From Synchiropus splendidus (lineage: Eukaryota > Chordata > Actinopteri > Syngnathiformes > Callionymidae): 64,000 nucleotides of DNA. Position 1 is the first letter of the stretch, and each line of letters begins with the position of its first letter. Of this stretch, positions 1-9,785 are shown piece after piece. The position numbers and the translations under genes are program-made. Location: contig NW_026527086.1 of NCBI RefSeq assembly GCF_027744825.2, positions 1 through 64,000 of the forward strand. Direction: 5' to 3'. The notes beneath the pieces are model-generated. The model made no database searches. It had not been told where the DNA came from and worked only from the letters and a program-made list of their open reading frames with translations.

Positions 1-1370
1 CAAAAACGCTTTTCAGCCTGAGATAAGGTGGGTTTCGGAACGCCAAACATAAAAGTGTTGATAACTTTTGAAAAACACTTCAGACCGCTTAGATTTGATG
101 TGCAACTACTAGAAAGACCCTTTCTGCTATAGTGGGAGGTTAAAATTTCATGTTCTGAAGCTTCCCTGAAAAGTTATGGCACAATGCACAAAAAACGCTT
201 TTCAGCCTGAGATAAGGTGGGTTTCGGAACGCCAAACATAAAAGTGTTGATAACTTTGGAAAAACACTTCAGACAGTTTAGATTTGATGTGCAACTACTA
301 GAAAGACCCTTTCTGCTATAGTGGGAGGTTAAAATTTCATGTTCTGAAGCTTCCCTGAAAAGTTATGGCACAATGCGTAAAAAAACGCTTTTCAGCCTGA
401 GATAAGGTGGGTTTCGGAACGCCAAACATAAAAGTGTTGATAACTTTGGAAAAACACTTCAGACAGTTTAGATTTGATGTGCAACTACTAGAAAGACCCT
501 TTCTGCTATAGTGGGAGGTTAAAATTTCATGTTCTGAAGCTTCCTGAAAAGTTATGGCACAATGCACAAAAACGCTTTTCAGCCTGAGATAAGGTGGGTT
601 TCGGAACGCCAAACATAAAAGTGTTGATAACTTTGGAAAAACACTTCAGACAGTTTAGATTTGATGTGCAACTACTAGAAAGACCCTTTCTGCTATAGTG
701 GGAGGTTAAAATTTCATGTTCTAAAGCTTTCCTGAAAAGTTATGGCACAATGCACAAAAACGCTTTTCAGCCTGAGATAAGGTGGGTTTCGGAACGCCAA
801 ACATAAAAGTGTTGATAACTTTGGAAAAACACTTCAGACAGTTTAGATTTGATGTGCAACTACTAGAAAGACCCTTTCTGCTATAGTGGGAGGTTAAAAT
901 TTCATGTTCTGAAGCTTTCCTGAAAAGTTATGGCACAATGCACAAAAACGCTTTTCAGCCTGAGATAAGGTGGGTTTCGGAACGCCAAACATAAAAGTGT
1001 TGATAACTTTTGAAAAACACTTCAGACAGCTTAGATTTGATGTGCAACTACTAGAAAGACCCTTTCTGCTATAGTGGGAGGTTAAAATTTCATGTTCTGA
1101 AGCTTTCATGAAAAGTTATGGCACAATGCACAAAAACGCTTTTCAGCCTGAGATAAGGTGGGTTTCGGAACGCCAAACATAAAAGTGTTGATAACTTTGG
1201 AAAAACACTTCAGACAGTTTAGATTTGATGTGCAACTACTAGAAAGACCCTTTCTGCTATAGTGGGAGGTTAAAATTTCATGTTCTGAAGCTTCCCTGAA
1301 AAGTTATGGCACAATGCGTAAAAACGCTTTTCAGCCTGAGATAAGGTGGGTTTCGGAACGCCAAACATAA

Positions 1371-1398
1371 AAGTGTTGATAACTTTGGAAAAACACTT
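1371..1398. other. Inverted repeat in the monomer, 7-bp arms
   Basis: The arms AAGTGTT (monomer 47-53) and AACACTT (68-74) are perfect reverse complements separated by 14 bases. This occurs in every A, B, C and D monomer. Diagnostic positions 54 and 63 fall in the loop, and the c72a change of C' disrupts the right arm. The element may be incidental, may be a binding dyad, or may form a hairpin in a transcript. Only the symmetry is seen. Confidence 0.75.
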
Positions 1399-1428
1399 CA
1401 GACAGTTTAGATTTGATGTGCAACTACT

Positions 1429-1443
1429 AGAAAGACCCTTTCT
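1429..1443. other. Short perfect hairpin motif, 6-bp arms
   Basis: AGAAAG (monomer 105-110) and CTTTCT (114-119) are perfect reverse complements around a 3-base spacer, followed directly by the palindrome CTATAG at 121-126. The region is almost invariant across the array; exceptions I saw are g120c in three hybrid monomers, 'aataccc' at about 31891, 'agaacc' near 26440 and 'cctttt' near 28135. It could act as a cruciform or protein-binding site, but there is no direct evidence. Confidence 0.75.
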
Positions 1444-1474
1444 GCTATAGTGGGAGGTTAAAATTTCATGTTCT

Positions 1475-1482
1475 GAAGCTTC
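1475..1482. other. GAAGCTTC palindrome / HindIII-type site, once per monomer
   Basis: An 8-bp palindrome at monomer 151-158 contains AAGCTT. Monomers with t158 keep AAGCTT but lose the outer base pair. The hexamer is destroyed in only a few copies that I saw: a change to 'gaagcatcc' at 12197 and 15957, 'ggagcttcc' near 28172 and a deletion at about 63331. A digest at this site should therefore release mainly 188-bp fragments. Confidence 0.88.
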
Positions 1483-1483
1483 C

Positions 1484-1522
1484 CTGAAAAGTTATGGCAC
1501 AATGCACAAAAACGCTTTTCAG
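1484..1522. other. Inverted repeat spanning the monomer junction, 8-bp arms
   Basis: CTGAAAAG (monomer 160-167) pairs with CTTTTCAG (positions 3-10 of the next monomer) across 23 bases that include the A-tract and the variable 'gcaca/gcgta' junction. Shorter relatives, CTTCAG at 72-77 and CTGAAG at 149-154, form a second complementary pair, so each repeat carries two sets of related inverted motifs. This is visible in the sequence; any function is unproven. Confidence 0.78.
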
Positions 1523-1700
1523 CCTGAGATAAGGTGGGTTTCGGAACGCCAAACATAAAAGTGTTGATAACTTTGGAAAAACACTTCAGACAGTTTAGAT
1601 TTGATGTGCAACTACTAGAAAGACCCTTTCTGCTATAGTGGGAGGTTAAAATTTCATGTTCTGAAGCTTTCCTGAAAAGTTATGGCACAATGCACAAAAA

Positions 1701-1888
1701 CGCTTTTCAGCCTGAGATAAGGTGGGTTTCGGAACGCCAAACATAAAAGTGTTGATAACTTTTGAAAAACACTTCAGACAGCTTAGATTTGATGTGCAAC
1801 TACTAGAAAGACCCTTTCTGCTATAGTGGGAGGTTAAAATTTCATGTTCTGAAGCTTCCCTGAAAAGTTATGGCACAATGCACAAAAA
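1701..1888 (+). repeat. Type B monomer (t63, c82), representative
   Basis: It differs from type A at position 63 (g to t, giving 'cttttgaaaa') and position 82 (t to c, giving 'cagcttag'), and keeps a99. Type B usually follows an A monomer carrying t158, so the A-T, B pair is a recurring module across the window. A private variant with c80 ('gaccgc') occurs at 86 and 3284, 17 monomers apart once the early indels are allowed for. A one-base deletion in the T run gives a short B monomer near 16990. The type assignment is directly visible; no function is implied. Confidence 0.93.
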
Positions 1889-2264
1889 CGCTTTTCAGCC
1901 TGAGATAAGGTGGGTTTCGGAACGCCAAACATAAAAGTGTTGATAACTTTGGAAAAACACTTCAGACAGTTTAGATTTGATGTGCAACTACTAGAAAGAC
2001 CCTTTCTGCTATAGTGGGAGGTTAAAATTTCATGTTCTGAAGCTTCCCTGAAAAGTTATGGCACAATGCACAAAAACGCTTTTCAGCCTGAGATAAGGTG
2101 GGTTTCGGAACGCCAAACATAAAAGTGTTGATAACTTTGGAAAAACACTTCAGACAGTTTAGATTTGATGTGCAACTACTAGAAAGACCCTTTCTGCTAT
2201 AGTGGGAGGTTAAAATTTCATGTTCTGAAGCTTCCCTGAAAAGTTATGGCACAATGCACAAAAA

Positions 2265-2452
2265 CGCTTTTCAGCCTGAGATAAGGTGGGTTTCGGAACG
2301 CCAAACATAAAAGTGTTGATAACTTTCGAAAAACACTTCAGAGAGCTTAGATTTGATGTGCACCTACTAGAAAGACCCTTTCTGCTATAGTGGGAGGTTA
2401 AAATTTCATGTTCTGAAGCTTCCCTGAAAAGTTATGGCACAATGCGTAAAAA
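2265..2452 (+). repeat. Type C monomer (c63, g79, c82, c99), representative
   Basis: This type carries four linked changes relative to A: c63, g79, c82 and c99. They create TTCGAA at 61-66 and GTGCAC at 94-99, both absent from A and B. It usually ends in the 'gcgta' junction, which adds another CpG, so a C-g monomer has five CpG against three in an ordinary A. In the first third of the window a C-type monomer opens most five-monomer units. Later, C monomers also occur in runs of two or three (from 33348, 41181, 50205, 59981 and 62425). Confidence 0.93.
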
Positions 2453-3956
2453 CGCTTTTCAGCCTGAGATAAGGTGGGTTTCGGAACGCCAAACATAAAA
2501 GTGTTGATAACTTTGGAAAAACACTTCAGACAGTTTAGATTTGATGTGCAACTACTAGAAAGACCCTTTCTGCTATAGTGGGAGGTTAAAATTTCATGTT
2601 CTGAAGCTTTCCTGAAAAGTTATGGCACAATGCACAAAAACGCTTTTCAGCCTGAGATAAGGTGGGTTTCGGAACGCCAAACATAAAAGTGTTGATAACT
2701 TTGGAAAAACACTTCAGACAGTTTAGATTTGATGTGCAACTACTAGAAAGACCCTTTCTGCTATAGTGGGAGGTTAAAATTTCATGTTCTGAAGCTTTCC
2801 TGAAAAGTTATGGCACAATGCACAAAAACGCTTTTCAGCCTGAGATAAGGTGGGTTTCGGAACGCCAAACATAAAAGTGTTGATAACTTTTGAAAAACAC
2901 TTCAGACAGCTTAGATTTGATGTGCAACTACTAGAAAGACCCTTTCTGCTATAGTGGGAGGTTAAAATTTCATGTTCTGAAGCTTCCCTGAAAAGTTATG
3001 GCACAATGCACAAAAACGCTTTTCAGCCTGAGATAAGGTGGGTTTCGGAACGCCAAACATAAAAGTGTTGATAACTTTGGAAAAACACTTCAGACAGTTT
3101 AGATTTGATGTGCAACTACTAGAAAGACCCTTTCTGCTATAGTGGGAGGTTAAAATTTCATGTTCTGAAGCTTTCCTGAAAAGTTATGGCACAATGCACA
3201 AAAACGCTTTTCAGCCTGAGATAAGGTGGGTTTCGGAACGCCAAACATAAAAGTGTTGATAACTTTTGAAAAACACTTCAGACCGCTTAGATTTGATGTG
3301 CAACTACTAGAAAGACCCTTTCTGCTATAGTGGGAGGTTAAAATTTCATGTTCTGAAGCTTCCCTGAAAAGTTATGGCACAATGCACAAAAACGCTTTTC
3401 AGCCTGAGATAAGGTGGGTTTCGGAACGCCAAACATAAAAGTGTTGATAACTTTGGAAAAACACTTCAGACAGTTTAGATTTGATGTGCAACTACTAGAA
3501 AGACCCTTTCTGCTATAGTGGGAGGTTAAAATTTCATGTTCTGAAGCTTCCCTGAAAAGTTATGGCACAATGCGTAAAAACGCTTTTCAGCCTGAGATAA
3601 GGTGGGTTTCGGAACGCCAAACATAAAAGTGTTGATAACTTTGGAAAAACACTTCAGACAGTTTAGATTTGATGTGCAACTACTAGAAAGACCCTTTCTG
3701 CTATAGTGGGAGGTTAAAATTTCATGTTCTGAAGCTTCCCTGAAAAGTTATGGCACAATGCACAAAAACGCTTTTCAGCCTGAGATAAGGTGGGTTTCGG
3801 AACGCCAAACATAAAAGTGTTGATAACTTTGGAAAAACACTTCAGACAGTTTAGATTTGATGTGCAACTACTAGAAAGACCCTTTCTGCTATAGTGGGAG
3901 GTTAAAATTTCATGTTCTGAAGCTTCCCTGAAAAGTTATGGCACAATGCACAAAAA

Positions 3957-4144
3957 CGCTTTTCAGCCTGAGATAAGGTGGGTTTCGGAACGCCAAACAT
4001 AAAAGTGTTGATAACTTTCGAAAAACAATTCAGAGAGCTTAGATTTGATGTGCACCTACTAGAAAGACCCTTTCTGCTATAGTGGGAGGTTAAAATTTCA
4101 TGTTCTGAAGCTTCCCTGAAAAGTTATGGCACAATGCGTAAAAA
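3957..4144 (+). repeat. Type C' monomer (C plus a72), first copy
   Basis: This is type C with an extra c72-to-a change ('acaattcag'). I located the change at 4027, 5907, 8164, 9856, 11360, 13616, 17751, 20383, 36927, 37679, 41815, 42567, 45951, 46703, 52155, 56103, 56855 and 61931. Intervals are whole numbers of monomers: 10, 12, 9, 8, 12, 22 and 14 in the first series, then alternating 4-monomer pairs. No copy was seen between about 20500 and 36856. The c72a change also breaks the 7-bp inverted repeat at 47-53/68-74. Confidence 0.92.
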
Positions 4145-6776
4145 CGCTTTTCAGCCTGAGATAAGGTGGGTTTCGGAACGCCAAACATAAAAGTGTTGAT
4201 AACTTTGGAAAAACACTTCAGACAGTTTAGATTTGATGTGCAACTACTAGAAAGACCCTTTCTGCTATAGTGGGAGGTTAAAATTTCATGTTCTGAAGCT
4301 TTCCTGAAAAGTTATGGCACAATGCACAAAAACGCTTTTCAGCCTGAGATAAGGTGGGTTTCGGAACGCCAAACATAAAAGTGTTGATAACTTTTGAAAA
4401 ACACTTCAGACAGCTTAGATTTGATGTGCAACTACTAGAAAGACCCTTTCTGCTATAGTGGGAGGTTAAAATTTCATGTTCTGAAGCTTCCCTGAAAAGT
4501 TATGGCACAATGCACAAAAACGCTTTTCAGCCTGAGATAAGGTAGGTTTCGGAACGCCAAACATAAAAGTGTTGATAACTTTGGAAAAACACTTCAGACA
4601 GTTTAGATTTGATGTGCAACTACTAGAAAGACCCTTTCTGCTATAGTGGGAGGTTAAAATTTCATGTTCTGAAGCTTCCCTGAAAAGTTATGGCACAATG
4701 CACAAAAACGCTTTTCAGCCTGAGATAAGGTGGGTTTCGGAACGCCAAACATAAAAGTGTTGATAACTTTGGAAAAACACTTCAGACAGTTTAGATTTGA
4801 TGTGCAACTACTAGAAAGACCCTTTCTGCTATAGTGGGAGGTTAAAATTTCATGTTCTGAAGCTTCCCTGAAAAGTTATGGCACAATGCACAAAAACGCT
4901 TTTCAGCCTGAGATAAGGTGGGTTTCGGAACGCCAAACATAAAAGTGTTGATAACTTTCGAAAAACACTTCAGAGAGCTTAGATTTGATGTGCACCTACT
5001 AGAAAGACCCTTTCTGCTATAGTGGGAGGTTAAAATTTCATGTTCTGAAGCTTCCCTGAAAAGTTATGGCACAATGCGTAAAAACGCTTTTCAGCCTGAG
5101 ATAAGGTGGGTTTCGGAACGCCAAACATAAAAGTGTTGATAACTTTGGAAAAACACTTCAGACAGTTTAGATTTGATGTGCAACTACTAGAAAGACCCTT
5201 TCTGCTATAGTGGGAGGTTAAAATTTCATGTTCTGAAGCTTTCCTGAAAAGTTATGGCACAATGCACAAAAACGCTTTTCAGCCTGAGATAAGGTGGGTT
5301 TCGGAACGCCAAACATAAAAGTGTTGATAACTTTGGAAAAACACTTCAGACAGTTTAGATTTGATGTGCAACTACTAGAAAGACCCTTTCTGCTATAGTG
5401 GGAGGTTAAAATTTCATGTTCTGAAGCTTCCCTGAAAAGTTATGGCACAATGCGTAAAAACGCTTTTCAGCCTGAGATAAGGTGGGTTTCGGAACGCCAA
5501 ACATAAAAGTGTTGATAACTTTGGAAAAACACTTCAGACAGTTTAGATTTGATGTGCAACTACTAGAAAGACCCTTTCTGCTATAGTGGGAGGTTAAAAT
5601 TTCATGTTCTGAAGCTTCCCTGAAAAGTTATGGCACAATGCACAAAAACGCTTTTCAGCCTGAGATAAGGTGGGTTTCGGAACGCCAAACATAAAAGTGT
5701 TGATAACTTTGGAAAAACACTTCAGACAGTTTAGATTTGATGTGCAACTACTAGAAAGACCCTTTCTGCTATAGTGGGAGGTTAAAATTTCATGTTCTGA
5801 AGCTTCCCTGAAAAGTTATGGCACAATGCACAAAAACGCTTTTCAGCCTGAGATAAGGTGGGTTTCGGAACGCCAAACATAAAAGTGTTGATAACTTTCG
5901 AAAAACAATTCAGAGAGCTTAGATTTGATGTGCACCTACTAGAAAGACCCTTTCTGCTATAGTGGGAGGTTAAAATTTCATGTTCTGAAGCTTCCCTGAA
6001 AAGTTATGGCACAATGCGTAAAAACGCTTTTCAGCCTGAGATAAGGTGGGTTTCGGAACGCCAAACATAAAAGTGTTGATAACTTTGGAAAAACACTTCA
6101 GACAGTTTAGATTTGATGTGCAACTACTAGAAAGACCCTTTCTGCTATAGTGGGAGGTTAAAATTTCATGTTCTGAAGCTTTCCTGAAAAGTTATGGCAC
6201 AATGCACAAAAACGCTTTTCAGCCTGAGATAAGGTGGGTTTCGGAACGCCAAACATAAAAGTGTTGATAACTTTTGAAAAACACTTCAGACAGCTTAGAT
6301 TTGATGTGCAACTACTAGAAAGACCCTTTCTGCTATAGTGGGAGGTTAAAATTTCATGTTCTGAAGCTTCCCTGAAAAGTTATGGCACAATGCACAAAAA
6401 CGCTTTTCAGCCTGAGATAAGGTGGGTTTCGGAACGCCAAACATAAAAGTGTTGATAACTTTGGAAAAACACTTCAGACAGTTTAGATTTGATGTGCAAC
6501 TACTAGAAAGACCCTTTCTGCTATAGTGGGAGGTTAAAATTTCATGTTCTGAAGCTTCCCTGAAAAGTTATGGCACAATGCACAAAAACGCTTTTCAGCC
6601 TGAGATAAGGTGGGTTTCGGAACGCCAAACATAAAAGTGTTGATAACTTTGGAAAAACACTTCAGACAGTTTAGATTTGATGTGCAACTACTAGAAAGAC
6701 CCTTTCTGCTATAGTGGGAGGTTAAAATTTCATGTTCTGAAGCTTCCCTGAAAAGTTATGGCACAATGCACAAAAA
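3957..6776 (+). repeat. Three consecutive five-monomer units (HOR)
   Basis: The 15 monomers read C'-g, A-T, B, A, A / C-g, A-T, A-g, A, A / C'-g, A-T, B, A, A, followed by another C-g. The unit is 5 x 188 = 940 bp, and C' and C alternate to give a 1880-bp double unit (C' marker at 4027 and 5907). The same C', A-T, B, A, A order recurs at 8094-9033, 11290-12229, 13546-14485 and 17681-18620, each followed by C-g. Known for other satellites: ordered arrays of this kind arise by unequal exchange in register with the multimer. Confidence 0.88.
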
Positions 6777-9700
6777 CGCTTTTCAGCCTGAGATAAGGTG
6801 GGTTTCGGAACGCCAAACATAAAAGTGTTGATAACTTTCGAAAAACACTTCAGAGAGCTTAGATTTGATGTGCACCTACTAGAAAGACCCTTTCTGCTAT
6901 AGTGGGAGGTTAAAATTTCATGTTCTGAAGCTTCCCTGAAAAGTTATGGCACAATGCGTAAAAACGCTTTTCAGCCTGAGATAAGGTGGGTTTCGGAACG
7001 CCAAACATAAAAGTGTTGATAACTTTGGAAAAACACTTCAGACAGTTTAGATTTGATGTGCAACTACTAGAAAGACCCTTTCTGCTATAGTGGGAGGTTA
7101 AAATTTCATGTTCTGAAGCTTTCCTGAAAAGTTATGGCACAATGCACAAAAACGCTTTTCAGCCTGAGATAAGGTGGGTTTCGGAACGCCAAACATAAAA
7201 GTGTTGATAACTTTGGAAAAACACTTCAGACAGTTTAGATTTGATGTGCAACTACTAGAAAGACCCTTTCTGCTATAGTGGGAGGTTAAAATTTCATGTT
7301 CTGAAGCTTTCCTGAAAAGTTATGGCACAATGCACAAAAACGCTTTTCAGCCTGAGATAAGGTGGGTTTCGGAACGCCAAACATAAAAGTGTTGATAACT
7401 TTTGAAAAACACTTCAGACAGCTTAGATTTGATGTGCAACTACTAGAAAGACCCTTTCTGCTATAGTGGGAGGTTAAAATTTCATGTTCTGAAGCTTCCC
7501 TGAAAAGTTATGGCACAATGCACAAAAACGCTTTTCAGCCTGAGATAAGGTGGGTTTCGGAACGCCAAACATAAAAGTGTTGATAACTTTGGAAAAAACA
7601 CTTCAGACAGTTTAGATTTGATGTGCAACTACTAGAAAGACCCTTTCTGCTATAGTGGGAGGTTAAAATTTCATGTTCTGAAGCTTCCCTGAAAAGTTAT
7701 GGCACAATGCGTAAAAACGCTTTTCAGCCTGAGATAAGGTGGGTTTCGGAACGCCAAACATAAAAGTGTTGATAACTTTGGAAAAACACTTCAGACAGTT
7801 TAGATTTGATGTGCAACTACTAGAAAGACCCTTTCTGCTATAGTGGGAGGTTAAAATTTCATGTTCTGAAGCTTCCCTGAAAAGTTATGGCACAATGCAC
7901 AAAAACGCTTTTCAGCCTGAGATAAGGTGGGTTTCGGAACGCCAAACATAAAAGTGTTGATAACTTTGGAAAAACACTTCAGACAGTTTAGATTTGATGT
8001 GCAACTACTAGAAAGACCCTTTCTGCTATAGTGGGAGGTTAAAATTTCATGTTCTGAAGCTTCCCTGAAAAGTTATGGCACAATGCACAAAAACGCTTTT
8101 CAGCCTGAGATAAGGTGGGTTTCGGAACGCCAAACATAAAAGTGTTGATAACTTTCGAAAAACAATTCAGAGAGCTTAGATTTGATGTGCACCTACTAGA
8201 AAGACCCTTTCTGCTATAGTGGGAGGTTAAAATTTCATGTTCTGAAGCTTCCCTGAAAAGTTATGGCACAATGCGTAAAAACGCTTTTCAGCCTGAGATA
8301 AGGTGGGTTTCGGAACGCCAAACATAAAAGTGTTGATAACTTTGGAAAAACACTTCAGACAGTTTAGATTTGATGTGCAACTACTAGAAAGACCCTTTCT
8401 GCTATAGTGGGAGGTTAAAATTTCATGTTCTGAAGCTTTCCTGAAAAGTTATGGCACAATGCACAAAAACGCTTTTCAGCCTGAGATAAGGTGGGTTTCG
8501 GAACGCCAAACATAAAAGTGTTGATAACTTTTGAAAAACACTTCAGACAGCTTAGATTTGATGTGCAACTACTAGAAAGACCCTTTCTGCTATAGTGGGA
8601 GGTTAAAATTTCATGTTCTGAAGCTTCCCTGAAAAGTTATGGCACAATGCAAAAAAACGCTTTTCAGCCTGAGATAAGGTGGGTTTCGGAACGCCAAACA
8701 TAAAAGTGTTGATAACTTTGGAAAAACACTTCAGACAGTTTAGATTTGATGTGCAACTACTAGAAAGACCCTTTCTGCTATAGTGGGAGGTTAAAATTTC
8801 ATGTTCTGAAGCTTCCCTGAAAAGTTATGGCACAATGCACAAAAACGCTTTTCAGCCTGAGATAAGGTGGGTTTCGCAACGCCAAACATAAAAGTGTTGA
8901 TAACTTTGGAAAAACACTTCAGACAGTTTAGATTTGATGTGCAACTACTAGAAAGACCCTTTCTGCTATAGTGGGAGGTTAAAATTTCATGTTCTGAAGC
9001 TTCCCTGAAAAGTTATGGCACAATGCACAAAAACGCTTTTCAGCCTGAGATAAGGTGGGTTTCGGAACGCCAAACATAAAAGTGTTGATAACTTTCGAAA
9101 AACACTTCAGAGAGCTTAGATTTGATGTGCACCTACTAGAAAGACCCTTTCTGCTATAGTGGGAGGTTAAAATTTCATGTTCTGAAGCTTCCCTGAAAAG
9201 TTATGGCACAATGCGTAAAAACGCTTTTCAGCCTGAGATAAGGTGGGTTTCGGAACGCCAAACATAAAAGTGTTGATAACTTTGGAAAAACACTTCAGAC
9301 AGTTTAGATTTGATGTGCAACTACTAGAAAGACCCTTTCTGCTATAGTGGGAGGTTAAAATTTCATGTTCTGAAGCTTCCCTGAAAAGTTATGGCACAAT
9401 GCACAAAAACGCTTTTCAGCCTGAGATAAGGTGGGTTTCGGAACGCCAAACATAAAAGTGTTGATAACTTTGGAAAAACACTTCAGACAGTTTAGATTTG
9501 ATGTGCAACTACTAGAAAGACCCTTTCTGCTATAGTGGGAGGTTAAAATTTCATGTTCTGAAGCTTTCCTGAAAAGTTATGGCACAATGCACAAAAACGC
9601 TTTTCAGCCTGAGATAAGGTGGGTTTCGGAACGCCAAACATAAAAGTGTTGATAACTTTGGAAAAACACTTCAGACAGTTTAGATTTGATGTGCAACTAC

Positions 9701-9785
9701 TAGAAAGACCCTTTCTGCTATAGTGGGAGGTTAAAATTTCATGTTCTGAAGCTTCCCTGAAAAGTTATGGCACAATGCACAAAAA

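Larger units (their letters stand above)
1325..1512 (+). repeat. Reference monomer, type A (majority form)
   Basis: This copy matches the majority base at every position I compared and is the numbering reference (position 1 = base 1325). Landmarks: T-tract 4-7, CpG at 1-2, 30-31 and 35-36, A-tract 65-69, AAAATTT at 136-142, a HindIII-type AAGCTT at 152-157 and A-tract 184-188 at the junction. Type A is defined by g63, g79-free 'cagacag', t82 and a99. Type A is the commonest form and occurs in every domain. It has subforms with t158 (A-T) or with the 'gcgta' junction (A-g). No reading frame stays open for long, because 188 is not a multiple of three and the phase shifts in each copy. Confidence 0.95.
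1..3956 (+). repeat. Domain I: irregular monomer order
   Basis: This holds the 6-bp end of a monomer plus monomers 1-21. Types are mostly A with subforms, several B, and one C at 2265. No C' or D was seen. The first three monomers contain three of the eight indels in the window (repeat lengths 189, 190 and 187), which makes this edge the least uniform in length. Private marks include 'ctaaagc' at 723, seen again at 28547 (148 monomers away), and the c160a change at 1108, seen again at 24420 and 26112. No gene or unique sequence is present. Confidence 0.85.

Noticed and set aside
337..612. Minus-strand open frame of 91 codons
   Set aside because: It lies within the satellite and exists because of a one-base deletion near 543 that joins two phases. 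Neighbouring monomers lack it, and 188 is not a multiple of three, so frames do not continue between copies.
894..1109. Minus-strand open frame of 71 codons, with near-identical ones at 24206-24421 and 25898-26113
   Set aside because: All three begin at a CAT made by the same c160a substitution in one monomer and end in the next. There is no promoter or family similarity, and the repeats around them carry stops.
1366..1374. TATA-box-like 'cataaaag' as a promoter in each monomer
   Set aside because: An AT-rich octamer is expected by chance in a 61% AT monomer. There is no start-site or transcript evidence, so I did not list it as a promoter.
1320..1410. Internal sub-repeat from similarity of 'aaaaacgcttttcag' and 'aaaaacacttcag'
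   Set aside because: The likeness is confined to about 13 bases and does not extend on either side, so it is not good evidence that the monomer arose from a shorter unit.
1492..1501. DnaA-box-like or replication-origin iterons ('ttatggcaca')
   Set aside because: The fit to the 9-base box is poor, with extra bases. The repeat length and array size are unlike bacterial iterons.
2325..2341. CENP-B-box-like match in type C ('ttcgaaaaacacttc')
   Set aside because: It matches TTCG, the central A and one C of the core, but not the GGG. It falls short of the essential bases and is absent in A and B.
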